Source of the DNA: Fibrobacterota bacterium
GTDB taxonomy: Bacteria > Fibrobacterota > Fibrobacteria > UBA5070
Assembly: GCA_016715065.1 (NCBI GenBank)
Contig: JADKBN010000006.1
Coordinates: 111,458 to 175,457, forward strand
Direction: 5' to 3'
Length of the DNA: 64,000 nt
Shown: piece after piece, positions 56,429 to 64,000 of the stretch
How the letters are laid out: each line of letters opens with the position of its first letter
Position numbering within the stretch: the first letter of the stretch is position 1
Notes under the pieces: generated by a model
The model's input: only the letters and a program-made list of their open reading frames with translations
Told to the model about the DNA's origin: nothing
The model's database searches: none
Made by a program: the position numbers and the translations under genes

Positions 56429-58156
56429 ATGTATGATTGGTTCATGTCCCGACTCCCGATTTCCCTGATCTTGGTTCTGACGGCGTTGCTCGGGCCAGCT
56501 TCCGCGCTTGAACCGCCTGTCCATGTAAGTTTGTTGGACACGGCCACGTTCCGGACCAAAGACAGCTCGATCAGCATCGTGAAATACCTCGACATCCCGG
56601 TGGATTCGTTGCGGGGATGGCAGGTGATGGTGACGGCGTGGTCAAGCGCCGACAGTTTGACCACTCGGGTGCAAAGCTGGAATGGCGTGAAGGTGATGCT
56701 GATCGTGACCGGGGCAGACGGCGTCAGGAGCTATCCACAGCTTCCCTGGCCCGAGGGGCAGGCATTCGCCCACAAACGATCGATGTTCCGCTACACGGTC
56801 GCCAAGGACGTCAAATCCATCCAGCTCGCGTGGGGGATCGAAAAGGTCGCTGGCGTGGCCAAGATCGACAGCATCTGCATCCGACGCTTCGCCTGGATGG
56901 ATCTGCCGGAACGCGACTCGACCCTTCCCATTCCCGATTTCTCCCCGACTCGTTTGCGTGGTGCGCAGGTCGGGCCCACCCTGACCAGGCAGGCCGTGAC
57001 GGAATTTGGCAGAACTTGGAAAGGCAACCTCATGCGCTGGCAGTTCTGGGGATCTGACAGCGCCTTGGCGGAGTCCACCTACGATTCGATCCTCGACTAC
57101 AGCATCCGGAACCTCGATTCGTACCTGCCGACCTTCAAAACGGCGGGCATCAAGGTCGTGCTGTGCATGCACAATTTGTCACGTGGACTCTTCCGCTCCA
57201 CGCAGACCCAATCCAAATTGATCGAAACCTGGCGGAAACTCGCCTTGCATTATCGCGACAGCAGCCAGATCTGGGCGTACGATCTGGCCAACGAACCCGA
57301 CATGAACAAATGGCAGGAAGGTGTGCTTCTGTGGGATGACTTGGCCGACACCCTGGCGCGCGCGGTGCGGGCGATCGATACGGGGAAAGTGATCGTGGTG
57401 GAAACCCCCTTCGGAGACGTTCCCACCTTCCCGCAGTTGCGTCCGGTCGGCTGGCGGCGAGGCTACGACATCCCCAAGGTGGTCTACAGTTTCCATTATT
57501 ACTGGCCTTTCAAATTGACCCACCAGGGCATAGGGGAGAAGTATCCGCCATTCGGTGCGATCTATCCAGGGACCATCGATGGCAAATTCTGGGATACGGC
57601 CATGCACCGGAAAACCCTGGCGCCGGCGTTGGCTTTCCAGAAAAAGTACCGTGTGCCGATCTACGTGGGAGAGTTTTCCTGCGTGCGGTGGGCGGCCGAC
57701 CACAGCTCCATGCGGTGGTTTTCCGATGTGATCCCGTTGTTCGAAGAATACGGCTGGGATTGGTCGTACCACGCCTACAAGGAGTTCCATGGGTGGTCGT
57801 TGGAGTTTTCTGATTCACTCGGCGACATGCGGGATGTTCCGAACTCCGGTCGCAAAGCCCTGTTCCAGCGGTTCTTTTCCCTGAACAAGCACCCCTACGA
57901 CAGCGCTGCAACGGGGATCGTATCCGGAAGGACGGTTCCCTGGAGTGTGCATGCAGATCGCCGCGGCTGGAAAATTTCCGGGCTTCCCATCGGGTCGCGT
58001 GTGGAGTTGTCGGATCTGCGGGGCCACGCGATATGGACTTCCATCGCGTTGAGCTCGGAAGTCTCGGTGTTGGCGGATAGGCGTGGCGGCGCTCTCCTGC
58101 GCATACGCCTGGGCAACGAGGGTCCAGTCACTGCGGTGAACGTGGTCAGGCCTTGA
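56429..58156 (+). CDS. Secreted GH5-type cellulase with C-terminal sorting-like module
   Basis: Enzyme of 575 aa with a signal peptide (RLPISLILVLTALLGPASA). ATG 56429 is chosen because gggag lies 5 bases upstream; 56444 is the alternative. After an N-terminal beta-rich domain of ~150 residues comes a GH5-like TIM barrel: acid/base Glu289 in YDLANEPDMN and nucleophile Glu415 in IYVGEFSCVRW. Substrate is likely a beta-glucan or mannan. The last ~90 residues are beta-rich (WKISGLPIGSRVELSDLRGH, then VLADRRGGALLRIRLGNEG). They follow the plan of C-terminal secretion/sorting modules in Fibrobacter- and Bacteroidota-type exported enzymes; that role is inferred. Confidence 0.85.
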   Translation: MYDWFMSRLPISLILVLTALLGPASALEPPVHVSLLDTATFRTKDSSISIVKYLDIPVDSLRGWQVMVTAWSSADSLTTRVQSWNGVKVMLIVTGADGVRSYPQLPWPEGQAFAHKRSMFRYTVAKDVKSIQLAWGIEKVAGVAKIDSICIRRFAWMDLPERDSTLPIPDFSPTRLRGAQVGPTLTRQAVTEFGRTWKGNLMRWQFWGSDSALAESTYDSILDYSIRNLDSYLPTFKTAGIKVVLCMHNLSRGLFRSTQTQSKLIETWRKLALHYRDSSQIWAYDLANEPDMNKWQEGVLLWDDLADTLARAVRAIDTGKVIVVETPFGDVPTFPQLRPVGWRRGYDIPKVVYSFHYYWPFKLTHQGIGEKYPPFGAIYPGTIDGKFWDTAMHRKTLAPALAFQKKYRVPIYVGEFSCVRWAADHSSMRWFSDVIPLFEEYGWDWSYHAYKEFHGWSLEFSDSLGDMRDVPNSGRKALFQRFFSLNKHPYDSAATGIVSGRTVPWSVHADRRGWKISGLPIGSRVELSDLRGHAIWTSIALSSEVSVLADRRGGALLRIRLGNEGPVTAVNVVRP

Positions 58157-58207
58157 TCATCGCTTGGAGCGCGCGGAATGGAGAGGTCACGTTCGCTGTG
58201 GAAAGCC

Positions 58208-59386
58208 TCAGAGCATCCTGGGGAGCTTGCGCAGGCGCCGCGCGGCTTCGTGGAGGGTCTCGTCCCTGCGCGAAAAATGAAACCGCACCAGGTTCCCCAC
58301 CGGGTACTCGAAAAACGAGCTGCCTGGCACGGGGGACACGCCCAGATCGCGGGCCATGAATTGACAGAATTCGACATCTCCCATCCCGGTGGAGGAGATG
58401 TCGGCTAGCAAGAAATAGGCCCCTTGCGGGCGTAGCGCGGGGATTCCCGCGTCGGAAAGCGCCGGAAGCAGGATTTCCAGGCGCCGGGAATATTCCTTGG
58501 ACAATTCCTGGTAGTAGGAATCCGGCTGTTCCAATCCCGCGATGGCGGCCATCTGCAGCGGGTGGGCGGCACCCACCGTCAGGAAATCGTGGACCTTGCG
58601 GACCGCATCCGTCCAGCGTGGCGAGGCCCAGACATAGCCCAGGCGCCAACCGGTGATGGAGTAGGTCTTGGAAAGGCTGGAGCAGGTGATCACGCGGTCG
58701 GCCATGTCCGGCAGCGTGGCCAGGGGGATGTGGGTGCGCCCGTGGTAGGTGATGTGCTGGTACACCTCGTCGGTCACCGCGAGGGCATCGTATTCCTGCA
58801 AGATTGCCGCAATGGTTTCCAGTTCTTCGAGCGTGAACACCTTGCCGCAGGGGTTGGAGGGGTTGCACACCACCAGGGCCTTGCAGCCCTGGTCGCGAAA
58901 GGCGGATCGCAACTCTTCCGGATCGAATCGCCAGTGGGGGGCATGGAGCCGCACGTGCACGGCTTCGGCTCCGGCGAGGATGCCGTCGGCGGCGTAGTTT
59001 TCGTAATAGGGGCTGAACACGGCCACGTGATCGCCCGGATCCAGGATGGCCATCATGGCGGCGATCATGGCCTCGGTGCTGCCGCAGGTCACGGTGAGTT
59101 CGCGATCGGGATCCACCATGCGCCCGACCTCCCTGGAGATCTTGCGCGAGAGCGCCAGACGGAATTCCGGTGCGCCCCAGGTATTGGCGTATTGGTGGTT
59201 GCCGCCCTTGGCGAGCACGGCTTGCAAGGCTTCTATCAGGAAGGCGGGCGGATCGAAGTCCGGAAAGCCTTGGGCCAGGTTGATGGCCCCGTGCTCCAAG
59301 GCGATGCGGCTTTGTTCGCGGATGACCGATTCGGTGAATCGGCCCACGCGTTGGGCGCTCTGGCGGCGGCTGGGTTCTTGGGCCAT
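58208..59386 (-). CDS. Class I/II PLP-dependent aminotransferase
   Basis: Cytoplasmic aminotransferase of 392 aa, fold type I. The PLP-lysine is Lys240 in SSLSKTYSITGWRLGY. Further family marks are INLAQGFPDFDPP, YANTWGAPEFRLAL, TCGSTEAMIAAM, NPSNPCGKVFT and the Arg of VGNLVRFHFS. It groups with aspartate/methionine (YbdL) or kynurenine-type aminotransferases; the substrate cannot be fixed. ATG 59386; an in-frame extension to 59989 lies over the next gene and is rejected. Convergent with the GH5 gene. Confidence 0.9.
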   Translation of the reverse strand: MAQEPSRRQSAQRVGRFTESVIREQSRIALEHGAINLAQGFPDFDPPAFLIEALQAVLAKGGNHQYANTWGAPEFRLALSRKISREVGRMVDPDRELTVTCGSTEAMIAAMMAILDPGDHVAVFSPYYENYAADGILAGAEAVHVRLHAPHWRFDPEELRSAFRDQGCKALVVCNPSNPCGKVFTLEELETIAAILQEYDALAVTDEVYQHITYHGRTHIPLATLPDMADRVITCSSLSKTYSITGWRLGYVWASPRWTDAVRKVHDFLTVGAAHPLQMAAIAGLEQPDSYYQELSKEYSRRLEILLPALSDAGIPALRPQGAYFLLADISSTGMGDVEFCQFMARDLGVSPVPGSSFFEYPVGNLVRFHFSRRDETLHEAARRLRKLPRML

Positions 59387-59415
59387 GGGCGCCCAAGGTA
59401 GCCATCGCGGCGCCG

Positions 59416-60759
59416 TCAGGGAAGGATCAGGCGATAAGCCTCGGACACGGCACCGGTGGGGGAGCGCACGCGCCAAAGCGTGACTCCGCGCCGGGGGTGG
59501 GCGAGCGTGGCTTGCCCATCCACCACCGGAATTTTGGCGAGGAGCTTTCCGTCCAAGGTGAGGTGTTCCAGCTGTCCGCGCACAATGGACAGATTTTGAA
59601 AAAGCGCAATCTGGCCTGCGATGCGCACGACAGCCCGGAGCGATCCGCGAGCGGGTTCGTGGAGGGAAACGTTGGAAACGGTGGTTTCGATGAGCTCGAT
59701 ATGGTCGGTGCGGCAATCCGGTTCGGAAGGCTCCGCATTGCCAGGCATCGAATACGTGCAGGAAATTCGCAGGTTCCGGGAGGGGAAGGCGGACGACCCA
59801 AGGTATTCCAGGGAATCGATGTCCATGCTGAAATTGTAGCTGGAGTGGCTGGAGATTTGCCGGCCCTGCGCATCCCACCAGGTCTCCTCCGTATTCAGAT
59901 ATCTGGTGGTGTTCGCGGAAGGAAACCGAGGGGACCAGGATCTGTACAGGTAGTGGACAGGTGTTCCTGTGGGAGACCACTCCATCCATGCGGAATCGAC
60001 GGAGCCGGTGTACTTCACCAGGCGGCCTTGTTCCCAGCTGTAGCGAAGCGTGTCAGCCCAACTGGTATCGCCGATCGCTTGGCCCTCGCTTCCACGATTG
60101 CGGATCGTATCCGCGATGATCCGGCCATCGGACCAGTTCCAAGAATGCTCGACGCGCGAGATGGATGGAAATCGATTTGGAGCCGTTGTTCGGATGGTTT
60201 CCGATCCCCGCGAAGGACGTCCATCCGGGAGGGTCCACACCGAGTCGGTCCGAATGTAATCGTCTTTCTCAACCTCTCGGCGAACTTGGATGGGATTGGA
60301 TCTGTTCGCGGTCTGTTCCAGTGAATCGAACTGGACGGAGATGTCCTTGTCGGATGCCGTCGTGGAGATCCAACGATCCCAATCCGGACCCGTCTTCTTG
60401 CGGTAGGACCACCGGAATTCCCAATCCGTGGAGTCGGTCTTTTTGTAGGAATCCGCGCTATCGCCAGGGTGCCGTCTGGAAAATCCCCACAAACGATCGC
60501 GCCGAATGCTGGATTCGAAGCCGGTCCACTCCACATCGTAGGTTTTGCCTGGTTGCACGCGAATTTGGAACAACGTGGAATCCACGACTTCGCCGGTCCC
60601 ATTGAGCCTTCGCGTTTTCTGGATGACCTGCGATCCAGGTGGAAGGTCTTCCCACGCTTCGCGGTCCAGTGGAAGGGTATCCAGCGGCGATAGGATCAGG
60701 CCGGTGGCTTGGGTGAGAAAAAACATCGAGGCATGCAGGAGTAGGGCGGGAGTCAGCAT
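59416..60759 (-). CDS. Tandem secreted family, copy 1
   Basis: Protein of 447 aa from ATG 60759 (an in-frame TTG at 60777 is conserved in the other copies and is an alternative). A signal peptide (TPALLLHASMFFLTQATGL) is followed by a large beta-rich, Trp/Ser/Thr/Asp-rich region with repeated phrases of the form W-x-D-T-x-R-Y (DTSWADTLRYSWEQGRLVKY, DSAWMEWSPTGTPVHYLYRS). These resemble YD/RHS-like strand repeats of the T-L-R-Y-x-W-E-x-G-R type. The C-terminal ~75 residues (VVRIAGQIALFQNLSIVRGQ ... RGVTLWRVRSPTGA ... RLILP) form a module shared by all four copies. Family not recognised; surface location likely. Confidence 0.75.
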   Translation of the reverse strand: MLTPALLLHASMFFLTQATGLILSPLDTLPLDREAWEDLPPGSQVIQKTRRLNGTGEVVDSTLFQIRVQPGKTYDVEWTGFESSIRRDRLWGFSRRHPGDSADSYKKTDSTDWEFRWSYRKKTGPDWDRWISTTASDKDISVQFDSLEQTANRSNPIQVRREVEKDDYIRTDSVWTLPDGRPSRGSETIRTTAPNRFPSISRVEHSWNWSDGRIIADTIRNRGSEGQAIGDTSWADTLRYSWEQGRLVKYTGSVDSAWMEWSPTGTPVHYLYRSWSPRFPSANTTRYLNTEETWWDAQGRQISSHSSYNFSMDIDSLEYLGSSAFPSRNLRISCTYSMPGNAEPSEPDCRTDHIELIETTVSNVSLHEPARGSLRAVVRIAGQIALFQNLSIVRGQLEHLTLDGKLLAKIPVVDGQATLAHPRRGVTLWRVRSPTGAVSEAYRLILP

Positions 60760-60859
60760 GGCCTTGAATGTAGCCAACCCCTCCCGGATCCCCAAAGTTT
60801 CGTTTTTCCAGGGTGCAACCCGAGGAGCGAGGAGTGGTCCCGAGAGGGAGTGGCTCTGA

Positions 60860-62193
60860 TCAGGGAAGGATCAGGCGCGATGCTTCGGAGGCCGCACCGG
60901 CAGGGGAACGCACGCGCACAGGACTCCGCCGCGAGGGTGGGCGAAGGTGGCCTGGCCCTCCGCCACCAGGTGTTTGAGCGAAGAGCTTTCCCTCCAACGA
61001 AAGGAGCTCCAGCTTTCCCGCGGCGATGGACAAATTCTGAAGATGGCCTTCTTGCCGTCCATGCGGACGGTGGCTTGGCGAACTCTTCGAGCGGGGAAGC
61101 GGACGGGCACACCGAGATTTCCGTCTGGAATAGTTCCTAATCCCCATGCGGCAATTTCCGCGAGGAGAAGTCCAGGCTTTCCTTGGTGATTTGCAACTCA
61201 AGGGCCAGGTCAGGAAGGAAACAAGATGTTTCCGGTGTACTCGCTGGAATCGATCCAGAAGCCCGAACCGTTGGAGCGTAGTTGGGAGGTGATCCTTCCC
61301 TGAGCATCCCATTGCTTCAGGGTCAGACTCAGGCTTCTTTGGTCGGGAGTGGTTTGGAACCAACTGCGGTCGAGGAGTCGAACTGGCTTGCCGGTGGAGG
61401 ACCATTCCATCCAGACGGTGTCCGTGGCGCGGTGTAACGGATGATCCTTCCGTTCTCCCAACTGTAACGCAGGGTGTCTTGCCAGGTCGTGTCCAGACCC
61501 TGGTAGCTGTTGGCTCCGCGGGAGGAAATGGTGTCCGCAACGAGGACTCCATTCTGGTATCCGTACCGGTGGGTGCGGCGGTTGACCGAATAGGATCTTC
61601 CGGTGGAGGCCAGCAAGGTTTCCGTGGCCTTGATCCATTTTCCGTCAGGGGTTCTCCAGACGGAATCCAACCTGACATCGCCATCAAGGTCCACTTCTCG
61701 GCGCACTTGGAGCGCGGAAAGGGAGTCCCCCGTTTGTTCACAGGTATCGAAGGGGCGCCCAATCCTGAAAGCCCGGACCCGGGATGGAGATCCAGCGCGT
61801 CACCGAGCCGACCACCTCTTTGCGAATGCGAAACTCCTCCTGCGGAACTGTGGAATCGGTCCAGGAGGATTGCTTCATGGAATCCGCAGGCGTGTAGAAG
61901 GCAAACCCTCGATAGGATTCACTGTACCCGGATTTGTTCGGAGCCAGCCGGTATTGCGAATAGGCCACATCCAAACGGAGATCCGGGAGAATGAACAGTT
62001 CCATACGCGATGAATCGGTCTGGCGTCCCGTGGAATCGAAGCCTTGGCTTTTCTGGAGGATTTTCGTTCCCGCGGGATACCCTTCCCATGGAGGCAATTC
62101 GAACTCTCGATAATCGCCGGGTGAGGGGATCAGCCCGGTCATTTGGCTCAGGGACAAAAGGACGGAATGCAGGAGCAAAGCGGGAGTGGGCAT
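60860..62193 (-). pseudogene. Tandem secreted family, copy 2, decayed
   Basis: Clear similarity to copies 1 and 3 along the whole length but split over all three frames. A signal peptide and first ~150 residues are intact from ATG 62193 (TPALLLHSVLLSLSQMTGL, SYRGFAFYTPADSMKQSS). The frame then shifts near 61740 (RREVDLDGDVRLDSVWRTPD), again near 61430 (DTVWMEWSSTGKPVRLLDRS), meets a stop near 61215, and in the last 250 bases jumps at least three times (VRQATVRMDGKKAIF, LSIAAGKLELLSLEGKLF, EGQATFAHPRGG, RVRSPAGAASEASRLILP). So many breaks in ~900 bases suggest a true pseudogene, though repeat-collapse errors are possible. Confidence 0.8.
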
Positions 62194-62292
62194 GAACGGG
62201 AATGTAGCCAACCCCTCCCGGATCCCCCAGACTCGTTTTGCCGGGGAGCGACCCGAGGAGCGAGGAGAGGTCTTGAGCGAGAATGGCTCTGA

Positions 62293-63657
62293 TCAGGGAA
62301 GGATCAGGCGCGATGCTTCGGAGGCCGCACCGGCAGGGGAACGCACACGCCACAGGCTCACGCCGCGCGGTGGATGGGCCAAGGTGGCCTGGCCATCCGT
62401 CACCGGTGTCTGCCCCAGGTTTTTTCCATCCAGCGAGACCATCTCCAGCACACCCACGGCGATGGACAAATTCTGGAAAATGGCCTTCTTGCCATCCATG
62501 CGAACGGTGGCTTGTCGGACTCCTTTGGCGGGCGAGCGGACGGGGACACCGGAGATCTCCCATTGGAACACATCCACATCCTGGATGCGGCAATTCTCAC
62601 GGCTGAAGTCCATGCTCACCTTGCTGGATTTGCGGCACGACAGGGCCACGCTCTTGGAGGGAAGGGGCAATGAGCCTTGGAAATCGTTGGTGTCGAGGGA
62701 AAAGTAGTCGGAATGGGAGGAGGTCTCCAGGTAGGATATCTCCCTGCCTTGGTCATCGAAGCGGGTCTCGCGGATGCTCAGGTTTCTGGGAAATTCGTTC
62801 GGGAATCGGGGTGACCAAGTATGGTGCAGATGGCGGATCGGAAGCCCGGTGGCCGACCACTCCATCCAGACGGTATCGATCGCGCTGGTGTACCGGATCA
62901 ACCTTCCATTTTCCCACTGGTAGCGGAGCGTGTCTGTCCAGGAAGTGTCGGTGTTGCCGTTCTCGTACCCGTGCGACCGGATGGTGTCGAACACCATATG
63001 CCCGTCTCGGAAGACATACGAGTGGGTCTGGCCCACCAGCGCAAAGTACCAGGAGAGTTGCGGGGGAGTGGTCAACGCTTCGCTGGCGCGAAGAGGAGTT
63101 CCATCGGCGGATTTCCAAACGGAGTCCACGTGGACCAATCCATTGAAATCCACCTCTCGGCGGACTTTCAGGCCCAGTGGAACGGATTCCGACTGTTCCA
63201 ATGTGTCGAAAGGTGCGCTCGATGCCCAAGCCGGGCCCGGCATTACGATCCAACGCTTGACAGCGCCCGCCACCTTCTCGCGATAGCTGAAAGCCTCCAC
63301 CCAGCCTGTGGAGTCTGTCCAAAGGAACTGCTTCATCGAGTCGGCATGATTGCCCTGCGAGATTCCCCAATAGATTTCCCGGAGTCTTTGGGGTTGGTCT
63401 TCGGAGCCGACCGTGGATCTGGTCAAATCCCAGTTCATCCGACGATCCGTGGAAATCTGGATGTCCCAACGCATTGAATCGGTCTGGACTCCGACGGAAT
63501 CGAACCCTTGACTTTTCCATACGATTTGGGTGCCGACAGGATAGGATGCCCAGGAATAGGCGTTTGTGGGCAGGGAATCCAAGGGAGACCGGACAAGGCC
63601 GGTCATTTGGCTGAGGGACAGGAGAACGGATTGCAGGAGCAAAGCGGGAGTCAGCAT
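62293..63657 (-). CDS. Tandem secreted family, copy 3
   Basis: Intact protein of 454 aa from ATG 63657 (in-frame TTG 63675 is the alternative). The same plan as copy 1: signal peptide TPALLLQSVLLSLSQMTG, repeated DTSWTDTLRYQWENGRLIRY and DTVWMEWSATGLPIRHLHHT, Cys pair region (LSCRKSS, ENCRIQD), then the shared C-terminal module GVRQATVRMDGKKAIFQNLS, TDGQATLAHPPRGVSLWRVR, SEASRLILP. Function unknown. Confidence 0.78.
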   Translation of the reverse strand: MLTPALLLQSVLLSLSQMTGLVRSPLDSLPTNAYSWASYPVGTQIVWKSQGFDSVGVQTDSMRWDIQISTDRRMNWDLTRSTVGSEDQPQRLREIYWGISQGNHADSMKQFLWTDSTGWVEAFSYREKVAGAVKRWIVMPGPAWASSAPFDTLEQSESVPLGLKVRREVDFNGLVHVDSVWKSADGTPLRASEALTTPPQLSWYFALVGQTHSYVFRDGHMVFDTIRSHGYENGNTDTSWTDTLRYQWENGRLIRYTSAIDTVWMEWSATGLPIRHLHHTWSPRFPNEFPRNLSIRETRFDDQGREISYLETSSHSDYFSLDTNDFQGSLPLPSKSVALSCRKSSKVSMDFSRENCRIQDVDVFQWEISGVPVRSPAKGVRQATVRMDGKKAIFQNLSIAVGVLEMVSLDGKNLGQTPVTDGQATLAHPPRGVSLWRVRSPAGAASEASRLILP

Positions 63658-63757
63658 GATCCAGAAGGTAGACAACCCGTTGCGGATCCCCCAAGGAGGG
63701 GATTCTTGGGGGGAGCGATGGAACAGTCCGGAGAGGCCGCGACCGGTGGGACGAAGC

Positions 63758-64000
63758 TCAGGGAAGGATCAGGCGCGATGCTTCGAGACCACTCCTGAAG
63801 GGGGAGCGCACACGCCACAGGCTCACGCCGCGGGCGGGTTGGCCAAGGTGGACTGGCCATCCGTCACCGGTGCCTGCCCCAAGGCTTTTCCATCCAGCGA
63901 GATCTGCTCCAGGACGCCGACGGGAATGGACAAATTCCGGAAGACCACCTTCTTCCCTTCTCGCAGGACAGTGGCGCGGGAGGCACCATGGGCCGCATCG
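63758..64000 (-). CDS. Tandem secreted family, copy 4, C-terminal part (runs off the window)
   Basis: About 80 codons of the shared C-terminal module (GASRATVLREGKKVVFRNLS, GVLEQISLDGKALG, VTDGQSTLANPP). Then a one-base frameshift in the CCC run near 63831-63835 precedes GVSLWRVRSP and RLILP, ending at the TGA at 63758-63760. Adding one C restores the consensus. The 5' part lies beyond 64000. Confidence 0.75.
   Translation of the reverse strand, partial: RCGPWCLPRHCPARREEGGLPEFVHSRRRPGADLAGWKSLGAGTGDGWPVHLGQPARGVSLWRVRSPFRSGLEASRLILP

Noticed and set aside
59387..59989. N-terminal extension of the aminotransferase
   Set aside because: Lies antisense-frame over the end of tandem-family copy 1; the family start is at 59386.

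Overview
The window is about 60% G+C, gene-dense bacterial chromosome with no phage and no identifiable transposase. The best clue to its origin is a run of four lipoprotein genes carrying the FISUMP domain (Fibrobacter succinogenes major paralogous domain). Together with several glycoside hydrolases, a sodium-pumping decarboxylase membrane module and many secreted proteins of unknown function, this points to a member of the Fibrobacterota, probably an environmental or uncultured lineage and not rumen Fibrobacter itself. The lineage call is inference from gene content only.

Layout. 1-5.5 kb: the end of a secreted FN3 protein, an AraC-type regulator, rubrerythrin (frame broken), a DUF4143 ATPase and ahpF. 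5.7-9.9 kb: a secreted Cache protein beside a chemotaxis receptor, a DoxX/VOC pair and D-lactate dehydrogenase. 10-18.4 kb: ettA, lipoproteins, an ECF sigma factor (frame broken), a hydrolase (interrupted), ybaK and a beta-helix protein. 18.5-24.1 kb: the four-gene FISUMP array, whose first half is clearly AT-richer. 24.3-31.9 kb: ahpC, then a minus-strand trehalose cluster (otsB, otsA, treS-maltokinase, Na+/H+ antiporter-like). 31.9-33.6 kb: three 93-bp direct repeats around one orphan beta-barrel-like gene, ending in a poly-G tract. 33.6-35.4 kb: oadB, a 47-aa membrane peptide and oadG-like. 35.6-46.2 kb: RNase T2, rpsA, a rhomboid protease, GH1, a large unknown protein, GH5 and an SDR.

46.3-55.1 kb is the housekeeping core: tatA, tatC, a TatB-like/5-formyltetrahydrofolate cyclo-ligase fusion, carA, a SpoU-type rRNA methyltransferase, a small helix-turn-helix protein, tRNA-Gly(GCC), lysS, an HD protein and ffh. 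55.1-64 kb: two beta-barrel-like genes, a secreted GH5 enzyme, an aminotransferase, and four tandem copies of an unknown secreted family. Of these four, one is decayed and the last is cut by the window end.

Functional themes. Peroxide defence: ahpF, ahpC, rubrerythrin. Osmoprotection: both trehalose routes plus a cation antiporter. Protein export: Tat, SRP, rhomboid. Plant-glucan use: GH1, two GH5, surface lipoproteins. Several genes are broken by a single-base change in a short homopolymer. With the poly-G tract, this suggests some consensus errors in the assembly, so those breaks should be checked in reads before being called pseudogenes. The most unusual items are the TatB-folate-enzyme fusion, the two tandem secreted families, the direct repeats, and a terminator hairpin that carries the promoter of the tRNA gene.
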